Shown: one piece after another, positions 52,180-60,000 of the stretch
Position numbering within the stretch: position 1 is the first letter of the stretch
Layout: each line of letters starts with the position of its first letter
The notes under the pieces: model-generated
Told to the model about the DNA's origin: nothing
Seen by the model: only the letters and a program-made list of their open reading frames with translations
Databases searched by the model: none
Assembly: GCF_963678635.1 (NCBI RefSeq)
Contig: NC_087063.1
Location: forward strand, 42,982,759 to 43,042,758
DNA: 60,000 nucleotides
Source of the DNA: Symsagittifera roscoffensis
Taxonomy: Eukaryota; Xenacoelomorpha; Acoela; Convolutidae
Direction of reading: 5' to 3'
Program-made: the position numbers and the translations under genes

Positions 52180-52760
52180 GCTATTTGTCGATTGAACTCG
52201 TCGAGTAGAAAAATCCCTTGGTCGAACTCGGGCAAAATATTTGACCAAATTCAAAATATGTTTTCTAGGTCGAAATTCTATTCGATCAAAAAATACCCTC
52301 TTTTGTTATCAGTCGAAATGTTTTCACCATTCTAACACAATTGAAACGTTTTTCCTCGGTCAAACATAGTCGAATTGTTTGTTCTCGGTCGAAATTTCTT
52401 TCGGTTGAAAACTACTCGATGGAACTCAGTCGAAACGTTTTACCTTCGTTGAACTTTGTCAAAACTTTTTATTTGGTTGAAACGTTTTTCCTCGGTCGAC
52501 CATAGTCGAAACAGATGGCTTGGGACGAGACGGTCGAAACATGCCAATTTTTGGTCAAAAGATAAATGGCAAACCCTGGCCGCGGTTAATTTTCTTTGGG
52601 TCACGCCGGTCGCGGTTAATTTTCCTTCGGTCGCGATTAACTTTCTTTCGGTCGCGCCATTCGTGGCTAACTTTACTGCGGTGTACCGGTCGCGCACACA
52701 TTTTCTCGGTCTGTAAAGTCTGGAAATATCAAGTTTCGGTCTGAAAACACTCAAATTTGG
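52180..52760 (+). repeat. Degenerate short tandem repeats (GGTCGAAA and GGTCGCG types)
   Basis: CGGTCGAAA or TAGTCGAAA words recur every 20-40 bp to 52550, followed by about five copies of a 20-24-bp CGGTCGCGGTTAATTTTCTT type unit (52575-52700). The unusually GC-rich second half stands out from the surroundings. Confidence 0.65.
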
Positions 52761-52971
52761 TCTGATCATTAAACCACAACCTTGACCCGGGTAATAGCTG
52801 AAAATGTATTTTTTATGAACTGGAAATTGTCTGCTGAGGCTCTCCTCTAAGGCCCCTTGCTCCTCTAAGTCAGACTGTTCAGAGACACTACTTTGCTTTT
52901 ATCCTATGTTATTTTTCTGAAACCATCTTCATTTAGTCTCACCTCACCCCCAGCGTGTTTTCAGATCTGCA

Positions 52972-53955
52972 ATGGCGGCTGCTCAGAAGGTGGCTGGCTT
53001 CATCGGCCTCGGCAACATGGGCTCATTAATGGCACGCAACATGGTCAACAAAGGTACTTATCATCAAATCTAAGCTACTTATTTACACCGAAATATCAGT
53101 AGTTTGCCATGCCAGGACAGTAAATCGAATTACGAAATAATTATTTAATTTGTATTTCGCAAGATTTTTAGGTTTGATAATATGAAAGTTACTATGATAA
53201 TGAAAGAATCTTTTCATTTCAATTTTGTTCGAATTGTAATTTGTGAAATAAAATGTTGCGAAAAATACTTATTGTACAAATATGAATCTTAGTTAGTATG
53301 TTGAATGATGTAATAATTGGGGGTTTTTGTGAAAAGATCTGGTCTGTGTACTGATCTGGTTTTCGGCTTACTGACATATCAATTTATTGATCTACCACCC
53401 AAATCTTAGTTTAACCTACACTGGGCAACAATAAACAAGTAGACACTTGATTTCAACAAGCAAACGAGTGAAATTTAGATTTAGATCACGTTTTTTTTGC
53501 CTAGTTAAATAGGATGGTTCAATAATTATAACTGTCTGACAACTGTCTGGCAGGTAAAAATCCCAAATAGTTGAAGAAGCTAAACTCAAACTCTGACTGA
53601 ACAATATGTACTTCATGTACCCGTTAAAAAGTAAAAATCAGTTCTGTTTCAAGTGAGATCAAAAGGATTATGCAGTCAGACACGAAAAACAAGAAAACTT
53701 TTACAATCAATGATGACACGACAAAATTTTAAGATTGATCAAAATGCATTCTTTTTTGCTTCCATGTATCTTGTTAACTACGCCCCCCCCCCCCTTTGGA
53801 CCTTGTTATCTATTTCCCCCTATGCATGTATTATTTTTGACAACCATTTCTGTATAAAATATGCATGTCAAAAATGTCAACAATTAAGAAGGTTTTCATT
53901 TTAGGTATTCGTATTTGTATTACTCACTATTTATATAATACCCACGTAAAAATTT

Positions 53956-54013
<58 letters not shown>

Positions 54014-57000
54014 AAATTTTTACGTGGGTATTATATAAATAGTGAGTAATACAAATACGAATACCTAAAATGAAAACCTTCTTAATTGTTGACATTTTTG
54101 ACATGCATATTTTATACATACATTTTCTGAAAACTGTTGTAAGCTATTGAAAATGGGGCCGCCAAAGTTGAATTTCTGAAAATCGAAATAGGGGGGGGGG
54201 GGGGGTAATAGTTAACAAGATCCGCTTCCATATACTGCATCTTGCTGAGAACGCTCGGTTAATCATTGATTCAAGCACGAACAAGAACCCAAAAGCTGGC
54301 ATAGAATATTTGATCATTTCAATTGTAGGAATGGAATAAAAAGCCACAGTACCATCAAAAATGTAAGCTCAAAACCAAATAGGCGCAGTTTGAGCTCATG
54401 CTAAAATTTCGCGAAATTAAGTTATGAATATTTCTGACTAATAAGCGTTTTCATAACTTTGTGTCATGCACTAAGCCCCGTAAAACTTTCATGCATAAAG
54501 GTTTTTGACGCGTAATTATTTTTTGTGATGACTTTGGCAAGTAAAATACATGATACAAAAGTTTGCAACACTAGAGAAGTTTGTTATAAAAAACGTTTTT
54601 CAACAATTCTTTGGACTGATAACGATACTGGAATAATTTGCAAAAAAAACTCAGAGCTTTCTTTATTTTCTGATCGTAAACGAGTTTGCAGCCCATCATC
54701 TTCCTGCCCAAATTGGTTTAGCAGAACGATAAAACTGAACAGAAATTAGAATTACTTGTGGTTTTCCAAAATTTTCAAGACTTAGTAACATTTACCGGGT
54801 TCAATTTTTAGAAACAGCAAACCACATTCGTATTTTACTAAATAAATCTAACAACCCAAATTCAACATTACAATATTTTCAATTGAATTTCAGCAAAAAA
54901 TTTGAGTTTTTGAATAACTTGCCCAGATAAAAACAAATGATCTTATGAAATCAAAAATGATCTAAGGTCATAAAACAGTTTTTTTACGGCAATTATGGCC
55001 ATAGCACGGCTAAATTAGTTCAAAATTTAGAGAGCAAAAATTGTAATCTTCATTGAACCTGTTTTTCCAGCTCAACCTGAAAGTAAAAATCTGCAAATTT
55101 CAACAACTATTTTCAACCTGGACACAAGTGTTGAACAACGTACAGTAAATGAAACGCAAACTAGTGAATCAGAAGAAACCATTACAGACATTGTTTTTGA
55201 ATGGATTGGTGAGGATAGCAGTATAGTGCTGATTTAAATTATCCGGACGAAACGCATTAAACTAGAAATTTGCAGCGCGTTTTTCTCAAATTGGGTTGAC
55301 TTAACGTAAAACATGATGCTGACTAAACTTGCTAAAAATTTAAGCCGAATTATTATGATGCAATTTGTTTTAAGAAATTCGGACCCATTATTTTGCACCA
55401 AAAATTGATCTTTTTTGGCTTTTTCAGTCAAATGAAAATTACGCCAAAACTACTTGATCGATCTCTAACGTAATTTAATCAAAGGGAGCCCTTTACTTAG
55501 CCCAACAAACTTAAAAAGGTATACTCTCCACAAAAATTGCGCAAAATTTTTAAAAATTGCTTTTAAATAAAAAAATTGGTGTTTTCAGTTGTGAAAACGA
55601 CCTTTTTTGTCTATCAAACAAATATAAATTTATATATAGAATTTTTTGGAAAGTATAACATGGCTAAAGTTTGTTGGGCTACGTTAGAGGCGCACTTTGG
55701 TTTAATTATGTCAGTGATCAATCTATTAGTTTTGGCGTAGTTTTGATTGACTGAAAAAGCCAAAAAAGATCCATTATTATAATTGCACTTTGCTAAAGAT
55801 CCAAATTGTACCATTATAATTCTGCTTACATTTTAAGCAATTTTTGTCCTCATTTTCACCTAATGTCAACCAAATTTGTGCAAAATGCGTTTTAAATTTC
55901 TATTTTAATGCGTTTTGTCCGGATAATTTAAATCAGCAATGTAGCGTGAAAGAAGGAAAATTAAAAAAAATCAGGAGGATATAGGAACATAACTCTAAAA
56001 TTAGTCATTGAAATTAGGTCTAATGAGCCTGGGCACCCAAATCTTCTAGGTTCAAAGCAAGATCAAATGAACACTATTTCTCGCCTTGCTGTTGCGGTTG
56101 ATTTAAAAAAAAAACTGCTTCACATTATGTAGATTTAATTGATCGGTGGGCCGAATATTGTTCCAAAATTCAAAAATAGTTTTAAAAAATCTCATTATAA
56201 TATCATAAAAAGTGTGAATCGATCTCGCAGATCTAGAAATCCTTGACAAAGTTATTTCATTTTTTTTATACACAGGAGTGACAAATATCACAAATTATAG
56301 AATAGGAAACTTTTAAACTGGCAACCGGATCAAGCGATCAAGAGCGGCGTTAAGAAGGAATGCCAAACAAAATAGATTCACTTCTCTAGCACCCAAAGAA
56401 AATTGCAGACTTCGTGATTCAGATATGAAACCAGCATATCTTCATGCGAAGTTGAATGAAGAAGTTTATCTCAAGATGTTACTTTAAAATGTTACACAGC
56501 TGTTTGTAAGTTGAACAAATCAAAATATGCACTGCAGCAGCAGGGAGTCGACTTCTGTTATCAGGAACCAGCAAAAATTTAACAGGGCAAAAAATGATGA
56601 TTGCATTGTATAAATTTGAGTTATAAAGAAAACTACGTTTAAGTTCTGTTAAGTATTTGAGTTTAGCGAGTGCTTATGAAAAAGATATAGAGGAGCTATT
56701 GATACTCTTCGGAAAAAAGTTTTGAAAAGATTATCCAGGTAAACTTGAATGGCTCTCATCAAAAAGAGTTGAGATCACTGAAAACCCAATCACTCTAGAT
56801 TGGGAAATCTTCTCTGATAGCGTTCTCTCAATATTTGACCTTTAAAGTTGTGAGTCATCAAAAATGCGGTCATAAGTAATTATAAACTTCACTAAGGAAG
56901 CAAAAAACGGATTGAACATGGCCAAAAAGTTATTACGGTTCGTTTTTAAGCTATGAAAACTAGGCCTGAAATTGTTGTATTATCCAGGGGCGGATCTAGG

Positions 57001-58855
57001 ATTTTCTCGAGGGGGGGGCGGATTTTCAAAAAATTTTCAAAATTTTGACGACCTTTTTTTTTTTAGGTCGACCAAATTGATTTTTCGAGCTCTCCCAAAG
57101 CACTGTTTTGCCCCTATTTTGGCAAAGTTTTCTGCGCCGCAGGCAAATTTTTGAAAAACAGTCAAAAAAGCCGTTTTTGGGCACTTTGAAAAATTTTGAC
57201 AAAAAATAGCGTTTTTTTGGCGCGCGCTCCCCCTCAAAGTTAGTATATATTGGCGCCTTTAGAAAAATTTTAGGGTCGGTCGGCCAAAAAGGAATTTCTG
57301 AAAAAGTATCAAAGGGGGGACCCTTTGGGTCGGCAGGGGGTCGAATCCCTGAGGGGGGGGGCGTCCGCCCCCCCTAAATCCGCCCCTGGTATTATCCCAC
57401 GAAGAGCCTCGAAATATACACCAAAGAGAATGATTTGGAACCGACGTTCTCTTTTTTTGTTAAATCAGAGTACTTTTCACTAACTTCAGCTGTTCAACAA
57501 ATATTCTTCATCCGGATTCTCGCTCAAAAAATGCTCTCATTATTACAAATAATTGATTCTTACGCGAGAAACTTGAAAGCAGACCAATTTGCCTGGTTCA
57601 GATACCTACAGACACATTGGCAGCGGATTTTCTGAAGAAATTTCTTTCCCATATTAAATTCTTCCAAGAGCGATCAAGCTTATTGGTTTTGGCAGACTGG
57701 GGTTTACCGATTGTTCCTTCAAATACTGGGAAAAATTGAGAGGGTATGAAAGAATGTGCAATCCGAAATCAAAAAATAATTTGAGCTCTGAAAAGAATGA
57801 CAACGTGAAAATGCGAATATTTTGATATTTACAGTCAATGCAAATATCATTAGGATATCGTTCATGATTTTTGACAAAACAAATAGTCTTTTGACTAGCG
57901 TGATATCAAAATAAGATGGCTTTTAAGTGCTTTTATAGAAGTCGCTATTTGGAATGGCACGAAATCATGTCACTGCCACGTTGACGAAAGCTATTTTTGT
58001 TTGTGCTGCAGCGGCTATATTTAGCCCCGGTTTGATACAATTTTTTATCGCAACAATAGTCTTAGTCTCTTTACGGTCTCTAATATTGGCATAGTCTGTG
58101 ACCCTGCCTCTACTACTTATAGAGTTGATTCTTGTCAATCGAACAAAGCGATTAAAATTTAAAAATTTTTCGCGATTTTTTCCAAAATGGGCTGACTTAA
58201 GGCAAAGCGACCAAGACAAAAGAAGTTAAAGTTTCGCACTGCCAGTTTCAGACATTTGTTGTTCTGGTGACTTCTAAAAATGGATAGAAACCATAGCAGA
58301 GGGTGATTTTTACCACACCAATTTAGACACATGCTAAATTGTTAGGTGACAAGTGTCTATCATAATAAAGCCCTTTCAGTCGTGATCGAATTTCAAAAAG
58401 TTATTTCAAAAATCTCTCAATGTTGAGAAAGACTGATTTAATAAATTCTTAAAAAGAATCGCATAATTTTTTTCTTTTAAATACCGCTAGGTGAGTAATT
58501 GAGCAGTGAATCTGATGAGAGGAAGGGTGTAATGTTAAACATTTCTAAAAATTTTTTTAATAAAAAAATATGATATTATTCAACCATAAATTCGCACTTG
58601 AATGAATCGTTTTGCGTATTATGAATACGGGTCACTCGTTTGTATTTGATTGACAGGTTATCAGCTCGTCGTATACGATGTCTCCAAGTCGGTCACTGAC
58701 AAATTTGTCTCGCAGGGAGGGGCCTCGGCAGCTTCCAGTCCTTCTCAACTGGCGGAAATGTGTGCGGACAAGCGAGCCAATGCCATTCTGTCCATGGTAC
58801 CAGAGGGCAAACACATGAGAGAGGTCTACTTGGGGTCGGACGGGGTTCTCAAAGG
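52972..58855 (+). CDS. HIBADH: 3-hydroxyisobutyrate dehydrogenase, first two coding exons (partial)
   Basis: This enzyme oxidises 3-hydroxyisobutyrate to methylmalonate semialdehyde with NAD+ in valine breakdown. Exon 1 (52972-53053) encodes the Rossmann start VAGFIGLGNMGSLMARNMVN with the GxGxxG nucleotide motif. Exon 2 (58657-58855) continues GYQLVVYDVSKSVTDKF and NAILSMVPEGKHMREVYLGS. The junctions are G|GTACTT with GACAG (phase 1) and AAAGG|GTGAG (phase 2). The catalytic Lys and the C-terminal domain would be encoded beyond the window. The start used here leaves only about six residues before the Rossmann fold, so no mitochondrial leader is seen; a TTTCAG at 52959-52964 allows an upstream exon. 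Intron 1 is 5.6 kb. Another beta-hydroxyacid dehydrogenase is possible, but HIBADH fits best. Confidence 0.85.
53768..54221. mobile_element. Long palindrome (fold-back element) in HIBADH intron 1
   Basis: The inner arms 53851-53957 and 54012-54118 are perfect or almost perfect reverse complements around an (AT)n core at about 53958-54011. The outer ends ATCTTGTTAACTA (53768-53780) and its complement (54209-54221) are followed inward by a C-run and a G-run respectively. The segments between inner and outer arms do not pair. The layout fits a fold-back MITE. Confidence 0.8.
55227..55938. mobile_element. Fold-back element with 34-bp terminal inverted repeats
   Basis: TGCTGATTTAAATTATCCGG at the left end and its complement at the right extend to about 34 bp with one mismatch. 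Internal pairs such as AGCCCAACAAACTT (about 55500) and AAGTTTGTTGGGCT (about 55667) show that much of the element can fold. No clear target duplication is seen. A relative lies at 50047. Confidence 0.7.
56335..57720 (+). pseudogene. Decayed Ty1/copia pol relic
   Basis: Reading across frames, the first part gives an RT-like DSDMKPAYLHAKLNEEVYL and CKLNKSKYALQQ, matching the copia RT region around the first catalytic Asp and the CKLxKSLYGLKQ motif. The second part gives SEYFSLTSAVQQIFFIR and TLAADFLKKF, matching the RNase H end and the ADxxTK tail. Frameshifts and stops throughout show it is dead. It is split by the MITE at 56985-57388. Confidence 0.7.
56985..57388 (+). mobile_element. hAT-type MITE, intact ends
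   Basis: The left end CAGGGGCGGATCTAGG and the right end CCTAAATCCGCCCCTG are 16-bp terminal inverted repeats with one mismatch. They are flanked by a perfect 8-bp duplication GTATTATC (56977-56984 and 57389-57396). At 404 bp it has no coding capacity and must be mobilised by a partner transposase. It is inserted in a copia relic. Confidence 0.88.
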
Positions 58856-60000
58856 GTGAGAGTTACAGAAAATTTTATCCGAAAATCAGGATCACAAGGT
58901 TTCTACAGCATCTAAAATATTTTCAAAACTAACTTGGCCACTATAACTCTTTAAGCTCGCAGTGTACTCCTCAGACCTCTTGCTAAATTTGGGACTATAA
59001 AGTTAGTATCATCCTCATTAAACGCTATTCGCATATAACTCAGCCCTAACGTAACGTTTGCGGTAATTGAAGTTCTCTTCGATGGAACAAGACAGAGGAC
59101 TTGTACCCTGGTGACCTAAAATAAAATGAATCAGAGGCCGGGCAGTAGGGCTCTGTTCCACTAGACAAAGTTAATTTACTGAGTGACATTTCTGGATTCT
59201 ATTTCCATTTGATTCTAACAATACATTCTTGAGCTTATTTTCTGCGACGCCAAATTATCCATCGTGTTCCATGGCGAACTATCAACCCTTCAATGTCCAT
59301 GACGCACGTATTGCGATCCATAGAATCAACCACTTCAATATCGACAGCAACTGTCGACACTCAGTAAAAAAGAAATCCCCACCTCTTCTCTGAACGTCGA
59401 TATACAGTTACATGTATCGACCCGACCCATCGACTTTACAATTGTTAAATGGAGGTTGTCGGTAACCTAACATGTTCGTAGGCAGATCAGATCTGCCATC
59501 ATTGGAAATAATTGCTGAGCTTCCGTTTCCTGTAAGCCAAACAATTTGATTCCACAAAATGGAGTACAGATCTAAACTTTGGAACTACTCATCTCTGTTT
59601 CCTTTGGTACTGTTTTACGACATCTAATTTTGGCTGACCGACACTGAAATTTTTTAAATGGCATCAGCGGCTCGAATTTTTGCTAATTTTCAGTGGAAGC
59701 CCGTGCAAAATTGTTGGGCAAACCGACCAAAAAATGCTAAAAATTGTTTATATGCCGCAGAAGGGACAGTGAAAGGAAAAAGGAGAAGCTAAAGTTAGGT
59801 TGAAATTTGAATTGCATGAGGCGAGGCTGGTCGATGTGTTTCGCCGAATTAGCCACTCGATCGGATTTTATAGGATTGATCCCTGGAGTGTTCAATTCAT
59901 CGCATCTGCAAAAAATTGCTTTTTTTCATGTTTGATTTTTCACTTTAGCGAGCTAGCGAGAGTAGTGTATTAGTGAAACTCTACTGTTTTCCAAGCTAAC
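58856..60000 (+). other. HIBADH intron 2, no further exon seen
   Basis: I searched for the next conserved HIBADH block (the GSLLIDSSTI region) and did not find it before the window ends. Nothing else is recognisable. Confidence 0.5.

Larger units (their letters stand above)
49165..52971. other. Divergent intergenic region between DEG/ENaC and HIBADH
   Basis: No coding exon is visible. It holds a fold-back element copy (about 50047-50600), a stretch near 51250-51400 related to 44335-44480 (GACAACTAACGCGCGATA and similar), and a short-unit tandem region (52180-52760). The promoters of both flanking genes should lie here, but I see no specific site. Confidence 0.55.

Noticed and set aside
1-60000. 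CRISPR array or bacterial operon structure
   Set aside because: Spliceosomal introns, eukaryotic gene families and irregular repeat spacing rule this out.

Overview
The window is nuclear DNA of a multicellular animal. It is AT-rich, has canonical GT-AG introns from about 0.1 to 7 kb, and is dense in repeats. The recognisable genes are animal-type: a CEP83 centriole protein, cystathionine gamma-lyase (CTH), a DEG/ENaC sodium channel, 3-hydroxyisobutyrate dehydrogenase (HIBADH), and a BEL/Pao LTR retrotransposon. The phylum cannot be fixed from the sequence alone.

Layout. 1-6.3 kb: no gene; tRNA-like composite repeats and tandem repeats. 6.3-8.4 kb (minus): a three-exon gene of unknown function (448 aa). 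9.5-12.1 kb (plus): a single-exon CEP83 homologue, divergent from the unknown gene with about 1.16 kb between start codons. 12.1-19.0 kb: no gene; a 52-bp minisatellite, an inverted repeat and a long composite repeat. 19.0-28.3 kb (plus): a four-exon CTH gene whose first intron now carries a full-length BEL/Pao element (19314-26601) with a 2172-codon open frame and apparently identical 187-bp LTRs. 29.2-49.2 kb (minus): a twelve-exon DEG/ENaC channel gene, tail-to-tail with CTH, that encodes an LDL-receptor class A module in the extracellular loop. Its introns hold repeats, tandem arrays and a hAT element with an 8-bp target duplication. 49.2-53.0 kb: no gene; fold-back and tandem repeats. 53.0-60 kb (plus): the first two coding exons of HIBADH, split by a 5.6-kb intron with a long palindrome, a fold-back element, and a decayed Ty1/copia relic that carries a nested hAT-type MITE. 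HIBADH continues past the window.

Most notable points: (i) the BEL/Pao element sits exactly on the CTH intron 1 splice donor, so its 5-bp target duplication recreates GAG|GT on both sides; (ii) the DEG/ENaC protein carries an LDL-A domain and lacks the usual His-Gly gating motif; (iii) one exon junction of that channel cannot be joined in frame with a GT donor; (iv) every tRNA-like module and every conserved small hairpin I found lies on the plus strand. The genes do not form a pathway together. CTH (cysteine and H2S metabolism) and HIBADH (valine catabolism) are ordinary housekeeping enzymes.
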